Shown one piece after another: positions 44,945 through 53,604 of a stretch of DNA of 64,000 nt (position 1 is its first letter; every line of letters starts with the position of its first letter). The translations under genes and the position numbers were made by a program. The DNA comes from Limnobacter sp. 130. Lineage in GTDB: Bacteria; Pseudomonadota; Gammaproteobacteria; Burkholderiales; Burkholderiaceae_B. The stretch is from NCBI RefSeq assembly GCF_902506325.1, contig NZ_LR732328.1, positions 561,882 to 625,881 of the forward strand, given 5' to 3'. The notes under the pieces are model-generated. The model was not told where the DNA came from, ran no database searches, and saw only the letters and a list, made by a program, of their open reading frames with translations.

Positions 44945-45124
44945 TGGTTGACTCGGCCTCTTGAACCGAGTCGCCTGTAAACCGTTGGGGTTCCCCCCGC
45001 GTTTTAAGGGTAGGCCAACTGCTTGTGGAATCGCATACTCCCCTTAGGGGCGAGCCTTGCGACCAAGCAAGTGTCTCTGTCTCCTCAAGCCCTGTTAAGC
45101 CCGCTTTTTAGCGGGCTTTTTTTT
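44945..45124 (+). ncRNA. Candidate structured small RNA or 3' UTR-derived RNA downstream of hldD
   Basis: The spacer folds well by eye. A hairpin GACTCGG/CCGAGTC lies at 44950-44972. Further on, three nested helices form a rod: GCTTG (45021-45025) with CAAGC (45064-45068), TCGCA (45031-45035) with TGCGA (45058-45062), and CTCCCC with GGGGCGAG (45038-45054). A terminator ends it at 45124. No ORF fits. No clear promoter was found, and no named RNA family was recognised, so it may be a 3' UTR product of hldD. Confidence 0.35.
45097..45124. terminator. Terminator after hldD, convergent with the TM2 gene
   Basis: AAGCCCGC (45097-45104) pairs with GCGGGCTT (45111-45118), then T's run to 45124. Placed between the plus-strand hldD transcript and the stop of the minus-strand TM2-domain gene at 45137, it can serve both sides. 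Confidence 0.85.
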
Positions 45125-45136
45125 GGTATTGCCTAT

Positions 45137-45490
45137 TCAGCTCACAATGCCACTGAAATACCACTGAAACACCATGGCCAGTGTGGCCATCAGGGCGGTC
45201 ATTCCAAAGGCCAGCGACAGGGCGATCGATACCACCACAGCGCCTGTGGTTTGTTTAATGTCACTTTCATACTCTGGATTTAACTTCGCATTGAATTCTT
45301 CGTCTTTCATCAAGCCGTAGCGCATGGTGTCTATCCACCCGGCAAATGCGGACAATGGAAACGTCAGCATGTAAAGCCAGAAGCGTTTTTTTCCGGCGTA
45401 AATCCAGTGGCCTCCAATGGCGCCTGTAAGCAGGGCAAGCCAGCAGAACAAAAGCTTGGATTTAAAAGGTTCTTGAGGTGATGCATTCAT
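45137..45490 (-). CDS. Small TM2-domain-like membrane protein, function unknown
   Basis: A 117-residue membrane protein. The hydrophobic segment LLTGAIGGHWIYAGKKRFWLYML contains GGHWIYAGK, close to the TM2 pattern GxxGxHxFYxGK, followed by FAGWIDTMRYGLM and then a second membrane helix (GAVVVSIALSLAFGMTALMATL). TM2 proteins are of unknown function in bacteria. It is convergent with hldD and divergent from rpsP. Confidence 0.7.
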   Translation of the reverse strand: MNASPQEPFKSKLLFCWLALLTGAIGGHWIYAGKKRFWLYMLTFPLSAFAGWIDTMRYGLMKDEEFNAKLNPEYESDIKQTTGAVVVSIALSLAFGMTALMATLAMVFQWYFSGIVS

Positions 45491-45505
45491 TTTTTAAAAC
45501 ACTGC

Positions 45506-45534
45506 TTGTTAGATTGGATTACGCTGGCTATAAT
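45506..45534 (+). promoter_or_regulatory. Sigma-70 promoter of the rpsP-rimM-trmD-rplS operon
   Basis: TTGTTA (45506-45511) and the consensus TATAAT (45529-45534) lie 17 bases apart. Transcription would start near 45541, giving a leader of about 90 bases before the rpsP ATG at 45632. Confidence 0.7.
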
Positions 45535-45631
45535 AGCGGGTTATCGGATTTCGTGTATCGAAATCCCAATGATTCATTCGTTTGCAGTGGCTTAGGTGTG
45601 TGCTGCAGGCACTAATTTAATAGAGGAAATT

Positions 45632-45886
45632 ATGGTCGTCATTCGACTCGCACGTGGTGGTTCTAAAAAGCGCCCATTTTATAGCCTGGTGGCTGCTGAT
45701 TCACGCAACCGTCGCGATGGCCGTTTCATCGAGCGTATCGGCTTTTACAACCCGGTAGCGCCTGCAGGTTCAGAAGGCCTGCGCATTGCCATGGATCGCT
45801 TGACCTACTGGAAAAGCGTTGGCGCACAGTGCTCTTCAACAGTAGAGCGCCTGGTTGGTGAATACAACGCCAAACAAGCCGCTTGA
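45632..45886 (+). CDS. rpsP: 30S ribosomal protein S16
   Basis: An 84-residue ribosomal protein. It begins [41 protein letters not shown], split here by its motifs ([23 protein letters not shown]). ATG 45632 follows the ribosome site GAGGAAA directly; an upstream extension is ignored. First gene of the conserved ribosome/tRNA modification operon. Confidence 0.97.
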   Translation: MVVIRLARGGSKKRPFYSLVAADSRNRRDGRFIERIGFYNPVAPAGSEGLRIAMDRLTYWKSVGAQCSSTVERLVGEYNAKQAA

Positions 45887-45905
45887 GTTTAGCCGCTTGA
45901 GCTAA

Positions 45906-45966
45906 GCTTTCTGAGTCAGGTACCTCTAAAACCGGTGTGTTCCGGGGTGCGGTTGAGTCAGAAAGC
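45906..45966 (+). promoter_or_regulatory. Structured rpsP-rimM intercistronic leader
   Basis: GCTTTCTGA (45906-45914) pairs perfectly with TCAGAAAGC (45958-45966), enclosing further AACCG/CGGTT pairing. Together with the terminator just downstream this is a compact RNA structure between rpsP and rimM; the size of about 60 bases fits an RNA regulatory or processing element. Confidence 0.45.
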
Positions 45967-45978
45967 AGGTTGGTATAC

Positions 45979-46017
45979 AAAGTCCGTGGATGATACGTTC
46001 GCGGACTTTTGTTTTTG
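45979..46017 (+). terminator. Terminator-like hairpin between rpsP and rimM
   Basis: AAAGTCCG (45979-45986) pairs with CGGACTTT (46002-46009), followed by a T-rich tract. It would reduce transcription of rimM and trmD relative to rpsP, consistent with the known uneven expression of this operon in other bacteria. Confidence 0.65.
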
Positions 46018-46075
46018 GTTTTGCGAAGTACCCATTGTGGGCTGATGTTGTGACACTAAGGTTTGGACACTGAGC

Positions 46076-46642
46076 ATGAACGTACCTGACGATTTGGTAG
46101 AACTGGGCAGAATTGGCGAGCCTTACGGCCTGAAGGGTTGGCTCAATGTGCTGCCTTCGTCTGAAGAGCCGGACGTATTGCTCAAGAGCAAGCAATGGTG
46201 GGTTTCACGCTTGCCAGTCACGGAAGGGGCCGCAATTCGTCGCGCAGCGCAACCGAAGTTCGAGGACTTGGTGTTTGAGCCATTTCGTGTCTTGCAAAGC
46301 AAGCCGCACTCCAGTCGCATTGTTGCGCACCTGGAAGGCATTGAACAGCCAGAACTTGCCGCTCAGTTCAAGGGACGTCGGGTTTATGTGTCGCGGTCTC
46401 GTTTTCCCACACCTGCTGAGGGTGAGTACTACTGGGTTGATTTGGTAGGTTGCACGGTAAGTAACTTGCAAAACAAGGTATTGGGCACGGTGGTGCAGGT
46501 GGTTGACCACGGTGCGCATCCAATTTTGTTGGTCAAGGGCGATGCTGAGCAGGAAATACTGGTTCCATTCGTGGCCGCGTATGTTTTGAATGTGGACACG
46601 CAGTCCAAGCAAATTCAAGCGGATTGGCAGGAAGATTACTGA
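46076..46642 (+). CDS. rimM: Ribosome maturation factor RimM
   Basis: A 188-residue protein with an N-terminal RimM domain ([21 protein letters not shown]) and a C-terminal PRC-barrel ([15 protein letters not shown]...[10 protein letters not shown]). It assists assembly of the 30S head near S19. Its TGA stop overlaps the trmD ATG by one base. A terminator-like hairpin lies just upstream of it. Confidence 0.94.
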   Translation: MNVPDDLVELGRIGEPYGLKGWLNVLPSSEEPDVLLKSKQWWVSRLPVTEGAAIRRAAQPKFEDLVFEPFRVLQSKPHSSRIVAHLEGIEQPELAAQFKGRRVYVSRSRFPTPAEGEYYWVDLVGCTVSNLQNKVLGTVVQVVDHGAHPILLVKGDAEQEILVPFVAAYVLNVDTQSKQIQADWQEDY

Positions 46643-47382
46643 TGTCCGGCTCGCGCTTTGATGTCATTACCCTTTTTCCCGATCAATTTCCAAATCTGAT
46701 CGAATTGGGTGTTGTTGGCAGGGCGCTGAAAAAACAGCTGTTCGAGCTGAATTGCTGGAATCCTCGTGATTTTACCGATGACCCTCACCGCACGGTTGAT
46801 GACCGGCCCTATGGCGGTGGACCTGGCATGGTAATGCTGGCCGAGCCACTGGTGCGTTGTGTCAATGCCATTCGTGCAGACCGCGGTGATCAGGCGCCTG
46901 TGGTGTTTTTAACCCCCCACGGTCCTTTGTTGAAGCAGGCCACTATCCGGGCTTTGAGCGATCAGGGTTTGGGTGCAATTTTACTGTGTGGTCGCTACGA
47001 GGGCGTAGACCAGCGGTTTATTGACGAGTATGTGGATCAAACCTATTGCTTGGGTGATTTCGTACTTTCAGGTGGCGAGCTGGCGGTGGCCTGCTTTGTG
47101 GATGCCTGGGTACGCCTGCTTCCCGACGTGTTGAATCACGCCTTGTCTGCCACGCAAGATTCATTTGAGTCGGGTTTGCTGGATTGTCCGCACTACACCC
47201 GACCGGAAGTTTTTGAAAATAAAGCAGTTCCAGACGTGCTTTTGTCTGGAAATCATGCGAAAATAGAGAGTTGGCGTTTTGAGCAAGCGAAAGCTTATAC
47301 AGAACGCTTTCGACCGGAGTTGCTAGAGGCTCTTGCTCCTGATTCATGTAGTCAAGCAGGGAAAGCTGGCAAAAAGGTCTAG
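46642..47382 (+). CDS. trmD: tRNA (guanine-37-N1)-methyltransferase
   Basis: A 246-residue SPOUT-class enzyme that methylates G37 of several tRNAs. Typical segments are [37 protein letters not shown] and [17 protein letters not shown] 46642 overlaps the rimM stop; the longer TTG frame from 46624 is ignored. The four-gene order rpsP-rimM-trmD-rplS is broadly conserved. Confidence 0.96.
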   Translation: MSGSRFDVITLFPDQFPNLIELGVVGRALKKQLFELNCWNPRDFTDDPHRTVDDRPYGGGPGMVMLAEPLVRCVNAIRADRGDQAPVVFLTPHGPLLKQATIRALSDQGLGAILLCGRYEGVDQRFIDEYVDQTYCLGDFVLSGGELAVACFVDAWVRLLPDVLNHALSATQDSFESGLLDCPHYTRPEVFENKAVPDVLLSGNHAKIESWRFEQAKAYTERFRPELLEALAPDSCSQAGKAGKKV

Positions 47383-47395
47383 GTTGGTGGCTGCT

Positions 47396-47424
47396 TTGCA
47401 CAATGTCGAATTGGCAGGCATACA
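47396..47424 (+). promoter_or_regulatory. Possible separate promoter for rplS
   Basis: TTGCAC (47396-47401) and CATACA (47419-47424) lie 17 bases apart in the 125-base trmD-rplS gap. Both hexamers deviate from consensus, so this is a weak candidate, but a dedicated promoter would help explain higher L19 levels. Confidence 0.3.
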
Positions 47425-47507
47425 CCTTTTAATTTTTTCATCCTCTGGCGGTGCACTCTCAATTAATTGAGTCAATAAAGCCCGTGAATGATGACTTGGA
47501 GCTATCA

Positions 47508-47888
47508 ATGAATTTGATTCAACAACTTGAGCAAGAAGAAATTGCTCGTTTGGGTAAAGAGATCCCTGCGTTCGCCCCCGGCGACACAGTGATCGTGAGT
47601 GTTCGTGTAATCGAAGGCACACGTTCACGTTTGCAAGCGTACGAAGGCGTAGTAATTGCTCGTCGCAATCGTGGTTTGAATTCCTCTTTCATCGTTCGCA
47701 AGATTTCCTCTGGCGAAGGTGTTGAGCGTACATTCCAGCTGTACTCACCCTCGATTGAAAAGATCGAAGTTAAGCGTCGTGGTGATGTTCGCCGCGCTAA
47801 GCTGTACTACCTGCGCGATCGTTCAGGCAAGTCTGCACGTATTAAGGAAAAGTTGCCTAACCGCGTGAACAAGCAAGCTGCTAAATAA
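47508..47888 (+). CDS. rplS: 50S ribosomal protein L19
   Basis: A 126-residue ribosomal protein at the 30S-50S interface. It contains [32 protein letters not shown] and [33 protein letters not shown]-type segments (read here as [20 protein letters not shown]). The start is ATG 47508 with ribosome site GGAG. The longer GTG frame from 47451 lacks support. Last gene of the trmD operon. Confidence 0.96.
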   Translation: MNLIQQLEQEEIARLGKEIPAFAPGDTVIVSVRVIEGTRSRLQAYEGVVIARRNRGLNSSFIVRKISSGEGVERTFQLYSPSIEKIEVKRRGDVRRAKLYYLRDRSGKSARIKEKLPNRVNKQAAK

Positions 47889-47929
47889 GCGATTTGCAGT
47901 TCACCAAGGCGTTATGCCCGGGTAGCACC

Positions 47930-47966
47930 AAAAAGCCAGTTCCCCGTGAACTGGCTTTTTTGTTTT
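47930..47966. terminator. Terminator between rplS and recG (bidirectional)
   Basis: AAAAGCCAGTTC pairs with GAACTGGCTTTT, with a four-base loop and T-run. It lies between the rplS stop (47888) and the convergent recG stop (47977), so it serves both. The stem is nearly the same as that at 141-172. Confidence 0.85.
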
Positions 47967-47976
47967 CAACTCATTT

Positions 47977-50082
47977 TCAGCTTAGCCACCAGGGTGTTTC
48001 TTCAATCCACCGTTGAATATGCCGGCGAGTATTGTCCGCATTCCTGGGCATTTGTTGAGCCAGGGTTCTCGCCAATTCCAGTAAGTCTTTGTCCACCAGT
48101 GGGTCGGCGTAACGCATCATGGGTAAACCAGATTGCCGCTTGCCCAGCAATTCACCAGGCCCCCGGATTTCAAGGTCTTTTTCAGCCAGATAAAAACCAT
48201 CATCGCTTTCGTGCATGGCTTTCAAGCGTAATTTTGACGTATTCGACAATGGCCCGCCGTACAGCAGCACGCACACACTTTGCACGCTACCCCGGCCAAC
48301 ACGGCCCCGCAGCTGGTGAAGTTGTGCCAGCCCAAAACGTTCGGCTTGATCAATGACCATCAAGCTTGCATTGCCCACATCAACGCCCACTTCGATCACG
48401 GTAGTGGATACCAGCAGATCGATTTCACCGGCTGCAAAGGCTGCCATGGTGGTCTGTTTGAGTTTGTTGTCCTGTTTGCCGTGAAGCAAGCCAATTTTAC
48501 GGGTGGGCAGTTGTTCACACAGGTCGTTGTAGGTGGCCTGCGCGGCCTGCAGGTCGAGTGTTTCACTTTCTTCAATCAGAGGGCATACCCAGTACACCTG
48601 CTGCCCTTTGTTAATCTCGCCTTCAATCGCTGAAATAAGCTGATCCCGTTTTTTTTGGGACAGCAGTTTGGTGATGATGGGTTTTCGGCCTGGTGGTTTT
48701 TCGTCCAGATTCGAGACGGCGAGGTCTGACAAATAGGTTTGTGCCAGGGTGCGTGGAATTGGCGTGGCACTCATCATGAGTTGATGTGCCAAATGGCCAT
48801 CGCTGGCTTTGGCGATGAGTGAGAGACGTTGGGCGACTCCGAAACGGTGCTGTTCATCCACCACAACCAAGGCCAGTGCTTTGAATTCAACGTTGTCCTG
48901 AACCAGGGCATGCGTACCAATAACAACATCGATTTCACCGGCTGCCAGCGCTTTCAGCGTGCGATCTTTCTCGCTTTTCTTCATGGCCCCTTGTAACTTT
49001 GCGCAACGCACGCCCACGGCATTAAACAAGGGGGTGAGCTTGTGGTGGTGCTGCGCAGCCAAAACCTCGGTGGGGGCCAGTATTGCAGCTTGCTTGCGGT
49101 TTTCTATGGCGCGCAGGCACGCCAGTGCCGCCACCAGTGTTTTTCCGCTCCCGACATCGCCTTGAAGCAAACGTTGCATTGGGTAGGGTTGGCGGAGATC
49201 GTCAAAAATTTCCTGGCTGGCGCGTTCTTGGGCACCTGTTAATTGAAATGGTAGTTGATTGATGAATTTTTGAACCAGTCCTGCTTTAGTTGGTTTCAAC
49301 GGACTGGCTTTTTCTTGGGTGCGCTGTTGGCGATATTCTCGCAACAAAAGTTGCTGGGCCAGCATTTCATCCACCTTCACCCGGCTCCAGGCTGGGTGGG
49401 TGCGCAAGTTCAAGTCATAAAGTTCTTCAGGCTTGGCCTGGCCATGCAAGGTTTGCAAAGCGACGGGCCAGGGCAAGAGCTTGTACTTTTTGCACTGGGC
49501 CAAAGGTAGGGTGTCGATGAAGCAAGCTGCCGGCAGTTTTTTCATCCATCGGTGCCAATCGCCTTGCTTGAGTTGCCCCGTGCTGGGGTAGACCGGCTCC
49601 AGTACGGCATCGGCACTGGCTGCAGTTTGATTTGTCGAAATGTTGGGTTCGTCGAAGGCGCCCGGCGGCGCGATTTTCACCGTTGGGTGCACCATCTCGA
49701 AGGTGCCATAGCCTTGGCGAATTTGTCCGCTGATCTGAATTCGACTGCCCTCGCTGAGCTTTTGCTGGAGGCCGGGGTAAAAGTGGAGCCAGCGCAAAAG
49801 AAGCGTGGTGTCGCCGTCTTCAACCCAAACCCGAAGCTGTTTGCGTGGGTGGTATTGAACTTCAGTTCCCACGACGGTGGCGAGCAGGTTGACCTTCTGG
49901 CCCACCTGAAGAGAATCCATGGCGGTGATCGAGGCCTTGTCTTCGAAACGAAGAGGCAGGTGAAGCGCCAGCCCCATCCAGTGCGGTGCGGTGAGCAGTC
50001 CGCTGACTGCATCCGCGATGGCGAGGGGCAGCGGCAACAGCTCCTCGAAGTCTGGCTTTTGAATGGGGGCTGCTGCGCTCAA
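47977..50082 (-). CDS. recG: ATP-dependent DNA helicase RecG
   Basis: A 701-residue superfamily 2 helicase that reverses stalled replication forks. A wedge/OB domain occupies the N-terminal third. Motif I is GDVGSGKTLVA, motif II is DEQHRFG, motif III SATPIPRTLAQ, and RGRVGRG is the TRG-adjacent motif VI. The N-terminus begins at a TTG codon at 50082 with no clear ribosome site; alternatives lie inside the wedge domain. It follows the ridA gene by 21 bases on the same strand. Confidence 0.95.
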   Translation of the reverse strand: MSAAAPIQKPDFEELLPLPLAIADAVSGLLTAPHWMGLALHLPLRFEDKASITAMDSLQVGQKVNLLATVVGTEVQYHPRKQLRVWVEDGDTTLLLRWLHFYPGLQQKLSEGSRIQISGQIRQGYGTFEMVHPTVKIAPPGAFDEPNISTNQTAASADAVLEPVYPSTGQLKQGDWHRWMKKLPAACFIDTLPLAQCKKYKLLPWPVALQTLHGQAKPEELYDLNLRTHPAWSRVKVDEMLAQQLLLREYRQQRTQEKASPLKPTKAGLVQKFINQLPFQLTGAQERASQEIFDDLRQPYPMQRLLQGDVGSGKTLVAALACLRAIENRKQAAILAPTEVLAAQHHHKLTPLFNAVGVRCAKLQGAMKKSEKDRTLKALAAGEIDVVIGTHALVQDNVEFKALALVVVDEQHRFGVAQRLSLIAKASDGHLAHQLMMSATPIPRTLAQTYLSDLAVSNLDEKPPGRKPIITKLLSQKKRDQLISAIEGEINKGQQVYWVCPLIEESETLDLQAAQATYNDLCEQLPTRKIGLLHGKQDNKLKQTTMAAFAAGEIDLLVSTTVIEVGVDVGNASLMVIDQAERFGLAQLHQLRGRVGRGSVQSVCVLLYGGPLSNTSKLRLKAMHESDDGFYLAEKDLEIRGPGELLGKRQSGLPMMRYADPLVDKDLLELARTLAQQMPRNADNTRRHIQRWIEETPWWLS

Positions 50083-50103
50083 GGGCGTGGCTTGGGTGCG
50101 CGG

Positions 50104-50487
50104 TTACAGTGCCAGAATGGCTTCGACTTCAAAACGTGCACCTTTGGGCAGGCTGGCTACACCCACTGTGGAACGGGCTGGGAAGGGAGCCGACACATAT
50201 TCCTGCATGATGGCGTTCACCTGCGCGAATTCGCTTAAGTCGGTTAGAAACAAGGTGAATTTCACAACATTGGCAAGACTTCCACCAGCTTCTTCGGCCA
50301 CTGCTTTCAAATTGGTGAAGGCTTGGCGAGCCTGTTCTTCAGTGCCAGGGCCCACCAGGTCGCCGGTGGCTGGGTTCAGGCCGATCTGGCCTGATGTAAA
50401 AACCAGGTTGCCCAGTTTGATGGCTTGGCTGTAGGGCCCGATTGCTGCTGGGGCTTTGGAGGTAGATACAACGGTGGCTTGTGTCAT
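50104..50487 (-). CDS. ridA: RidA-family reactive intermediate (enamine/imine) deaminase
   Basis: A 127-residue YjgF/RidA protein. It begins VVSTSKAPAAIGPYSQAIKLGNLVFTSGQIG (typical IGPYSQA...SGQIG), and the catalytic Arg lies in PFPARSTVGV. It hydrolyses reactive enamines and imines formed by PLP enzymes. It may be co-transcribed with recG. Confidence 0.93.
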   Translation of the reverse strand: MTQATVVSTSKAPAAIGPYSQAIKLGNLVFTSGQIGLNPATGDLVGPGTEEQARQAFTNLKAVAEEAGGSLANVVKFTLFLTDLSEFAQVNAIMQEYVSAPFPARSTVGVASLPKGARFEVEAILAL

Positions 50488-50621
50488 GTTCAGAATTGGA
50501 GAGTGTTTGGGTAAAGGAATCTAAATGCGTTCATTTGCAATGATAACGCCGAGCGGTGCATTGTGTTGCCCTTGGGGACGGTATACCATACTCGACTTGT
50601 TTGTTGCGCTGCAATGTACGC

Positions 50622-52574
50622 ATGAGTCAAACCCAAAAACCGGCTTCGCCACGCTCCGCATCGTCGTCTCTCGAGGCGAATGAGCGTGATGATATTTTCT
50701 CGGAAAAGTATGCCTGGGTTGCTGTAGGCGCCTGTGGTTTGGCCTCTGTCGCGTTTGGACCCGAGGAGTCGTTCAAGGCGCTTGGTGATTCCCGCCATCT
50801 GTTGTTGTTCTTGGGCTTGTTAACAGCCCTGTCCATTCTTCTTGTTTCCCTGACTTATTTCCGTGTCACCGAACTCTTTCCCAAGGGTGGCGGTGGTTAC
50901 GCCATGGCCACCAATTTGCTCGGCCCCAGGGTGGGTCTGATCGCAGGCGCGGCGCTGTTGGTGGACTATGTGTTGATGGTGGCTTTGGGCATTAGTGCTT
51001 CCACTCATTTAATGTTCAGTTTTTTGCCGCCGTACTTTTACGAGTACCGGGTGTGGGTTTCCATGGCTTTGATGCTGGGTTTGATGAATTTCCACATACA
51101 AGGTCGACATTTGAACTTGAAGCCTTTCAAGTATTTGTTTGTCGCATTTCTGCTCACACATCTTGTGTTTATCCTGGTGGGTTTTTCTGATCATTTTCAG
51201 GACATCGGTGGCGTAGTCACCCGCAGCATTGAAACCACGCAATCGGATCTGAGCACGTTTGGCTGGTTGCCAGTTCTGGCAATTTTCGCGCGTGGTTTTT
51301 TTCTGGGTGGTGGCACTTACACTGGCATTGAGGCGGCTTCGGATACGGTGCAGCTAAGCCGCTACCGGCAAAGCAGCGAGAACCGTCGGAAGATGTTGGC
51401 TTATGTGGCCTGCGCGCTGGCCTTTGCTGCAGCAAGCCTTGCGGCCCTGTATTCCCTGTGGGACGTGAACATTGAGCCCACCATGGCTTTAAATGGTGTT
51501 TTGTTTGAAAGGGTGTTCACTGACATTGGCTGGGACTGGCCCTATGTCATTTTGGGCTTGTTGGTGATGCTGGGGCTTGAGACAGCCGTGTTGCTGCTGG
51601 CCGCGCACGTTGCATTTGTAGTGGGTCCGCGGGTGTTGTCGACCATGGCGATTGATTCCTGGTTGCCCCACCAGTTCCGTTACCTGTCCAATCGTTTTGT
51701 GACCAAGAACGGAATCATGCTAATGGGCGGGTTGGCCTTGCTGGCCATCTACCTGAGCGATGCCAATGTGGATTTATTGGTGGTGCTGTTCTCGATCAAT
51801 GTGTTTATCGTGTTCAGCCTCTCCATGTTGGGGCTGTGTGTTTACTGGCTTAAAAATCGCCACGAGAAGCGTTTCGTCAAAGGATTTTTGTCAGCGTCGC
51901 TGGGCTTTGTTGTGTCTGCTTCCATTTTGCTGGGAACCATCATTACCCAGTTTTTTCAAGGGGGGTGGATCACGATGCTGATCACCACGGTAGTGGTGTT
52001 GGTGTGCCTGTGGGTACGCAATCACTACCGGGAAACCAAAGATAAAATTACGAAGATCGACGAAGTGTTTGCCATGGCGCAATATGGCTCGGCGCATTCG
52101 CCGCCTGAGTTGATTCCTGATGGCAACACCGCAGTATTCATTGTGGGCAATAGCCGTGGCGGTGGTTTACACGCATTGCTTTGGGTGCAGCGCATGTTTC
52201 CAAACCACTTTCAGAATTTTGTATTCATGAATGCGCGCACCGTGGATTCCAAGGCATACGGTGGTCGTGAGGCACTTGAAGCCATGCGAGTTGATGCGTC
52301 GGTGTCACTGAATTACTTTGTGAATTTTTGCCGCAGCCATGGATTACGTGCCAAGAGCTATTTGTCGTTCGGCACCGATGCCGTGGAAGAGTTAACGAAC
52401 CTGGCGAAGGTGGTTGCCGAGAATCACCCGAATGCAATTTTCTTTACCAGCAAACTGGTATTTGAGAACGAGAATATTTTGACTCGACTATTGCACAACC
52501 AGGCGGCGCTGGAACTTCAACGCCGCTTGCACAATGCAGGTCAGCAAATGGTTATTCTGCCCATGCGACTTTAA
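50622..52574 (+). CDS. APC-superfamily amino-acid/cation permease with a large C-terminal cytoplasmic domain
   Basis: A 650-residue transporter with about twelve transmembrane helices of the APC/LeuT-fold type (KYAWVAVGACGLASVAFGPEES at the start; FPKGGGGYAMATNLLGPRVG as helix 2-3 loop) and a C-terminal soluble region of about 150 residues (from about 500). That region reads like a Rossmann-type domain (TAVFIVGNSRGGGLHALLWVQ; KSYLSFGTDAVEELTNLA) and may regulate or sense ligand. Start ATG 50622 lacks a good ribosome site; the longer TTG frame is disregarded. Substrate unknown. It is divergent from ridA. Confidence 0.78.
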   Translation: MSQTQKPASPRSASSSLEANERDDIFSEKYAWVAVGACGLASVAFGPEESFKALGDSRHLLLFLGLLTALSILLVSLTYFRVTELFPKGGGGYAMATNLLGPRVGLIAGAALLVDYVLMVALGISASTHLMFSFLPPYFYEYRVWVSMALMLGLMNFHIQGRHLNLKPFKYLFVAFLLTHLVFILVGFSDHFQDIGGVVTRSIETTQSDLSTFGWLPVLAIFARGFFLGGGTYTGIEAASDTVQLSRYRQSSENRRKMLAYVACALAFAAASLAALYSLWDVNIEPTMALNGVLFERVFTDIGWDWPYVILGLLVMLGLETAVLLLAAHVAFVVGPRVLSTMAIDSWLPHQFRYLSNRFVTKNGIMLMGGLALLAIYLSDANVDLLVVLFSINVFIVFSLSMLGLCVYWLKNRHEKRFVKGFLSASLGFVVSASILLGTIITQFFQGGWITMLITTVVVLVCLWVRNHYRETKDKITKIDEVFAMAQYGSAHSPPELIPDGNTAVFIVGNSRGGGLHALLWVQRMFPNHFQNFVFMNARTVDSKAYGGREALEAMRVDASVSLNYFVNFCRSHGLRAKSYLSFGTDAVEELTNLAKVVAENHPNAIFFTSKLVFENENILTRLLHNQAALELQRRLHNAGQQMVILPMRL

Positions 52575-52595
52575 GGGTTTTAATCAAAAGATGTG

Positions 52596-52624
52596 TTGCT
52601 TCATGGGGCTGCGTTTGCAATAAT
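52596..52624 (+). promoter_or_regulatory. Candidate oxyR promoter
   Basis: TTGCTT (52596-52601) and AATAAT (52619-52624) are 17 bases apart, about 30 bases upstream of the oxyR ATG. Both hexamers are imperfect. The transcript would have a very short leader. Confidence 0.35.
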
Positions 52625-52656
52625 AATCGTACTCGATGTTTTGATAGAAAAACTAA

Positions 52657-53601
52657 ATGACCCTCACCGAACTCAAGTACATCGTCGCTTTGGCTCGCGA
52701 AAAGCATTTTGGCCGTGCGGCTGATGCCTGTTTTGTCAGCCAGCCAACTTTGTCCGTGGCCATCAAAAAGCTTGAAGAGGAGCTCAGTGTTTCCTTGTTT
52801 GAGCGAGGCTCCAATGAGGTGTCGCTGACACCGGTGGGTGAACGCATCGTGGTTCAGGCACAGCGCGTGCTCGAAGAAGCCTCGGCAATCAAAAGTATTG
52901 CGCAGCAGGGTATGGACCCGTTGGCGGGCCCGTTGCGCGTGGGCGTAATTTATACCATTGGGCCCTATTTGTTGCCCGGTCTGGTGTCCAGCATGATTGA
53001 ACGCGTGCCCTCCATGCCCTTGGTGTTGCAAGAAAATTTCACGGTGCGCCTGCTCGAGTTGCTGAAACAGGGTGAAATCGATGTGGCTGTTTTGGCATTA
53101 CCGATCAATGAATCGGGATTTGTGATTCAGCCTTTGTACGATGAGCCTTTCATGGTTGCTTTACCCAAGTCTCACCGTTGGTCCAACGAAGAAACAATCA
53201 GGTCAGATGACCTGCGCAGCGAGAACATGCTTTTGCTGGGCACGGGACATTGCTTCAGGGATCAGGTTTTGGGTGTGTGTCCGGAGCTGTCACGATTCTC
53301 GCAGTCGTCCGAAGGCATTCAGCGCACCTTTGAAGGCAGTTCACTTGAAACGATTCGCCACATGGTTGCGTCTGGTGTGGGAATTACAGTTCTGCCTTCC
53401 AGCTCTGTGCCAAACCCAGTACCTAAGGAAAGCTTGCTCACGTATATACCGCTTGCCGATGATGACACGCGGCGAACTGTGGCATTGGTATGGCGTAAAA
53501 GTTTTGGTCGGCGTGAAGCGCTTGAGGCCTTGCGCGTTGCGATCATGGAATGTGATTTAAACGGTGTTGAGTTTCTTGATGCACCTCAAATGGTGCGTTA
53601 A
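52657..53601 (+). CDS. oxyR: Hydrogen peroxide-inducible LysR regulator OxyR
   Basis: A 314-residue LysR regulator. The DNA-binding domain is MTLTELKYIVALAREKHFGRAADACFVSQPTLS in pieces (YIVALAREKHFGRAA; SQPTLSVAIKKLEEE), and the redox region holds GHCFRDQVLGVCPEL, matching the reactive cysteine pair (Cys199 and Cys208 of E. coli). Peroxide converts it to a disulphide form that activates defence genes. Order recG (convergent), oxyR, ubiA is common in Burkholderiales. The ubiA start follows four bases after the stop. A TTGCTT-N17-AATAAT pair at 52596-52624 could be the promoter. Confidence 0.93.
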   Translation: MTLTELKYIVALAREKHFGRAADACFVSQPTLSVAIKKLEEELSVSLFERGSNEVSLTPVGERIVVQAQRVLEEASAIKSIAQQGMDPLAGPLRVGVIYTIGPYLLPGLVSSMIERVPSMPLVLQENFTVRLLELLKQGEIDVAVLALPINESGFVIQPLYDEPFMVALPKSHRWSNEETIRSDDLRSENMLLLGTGHCFRDQVLGVCPELSRFSQSSEGIQRTFEGSSLETIRHMVASGVGITVLPSSSVPNPVPKESLLTYIPLADDDTRRTVALVWRKSFGRREALEALRVAIMECDLNGVEFLDAPQMVR

Positions 53602-53604
53602 GCA

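Noticed and set aside
44945-45124. 6S RNA (ssrS) identity for the structured spacer
   Set aside because: It folds as a rod but I cannot match the conserved central bubble and flanking sequences, and the usual neighbour (5-formyltetrahydrofolate cyclo-ligase gene) is absent.
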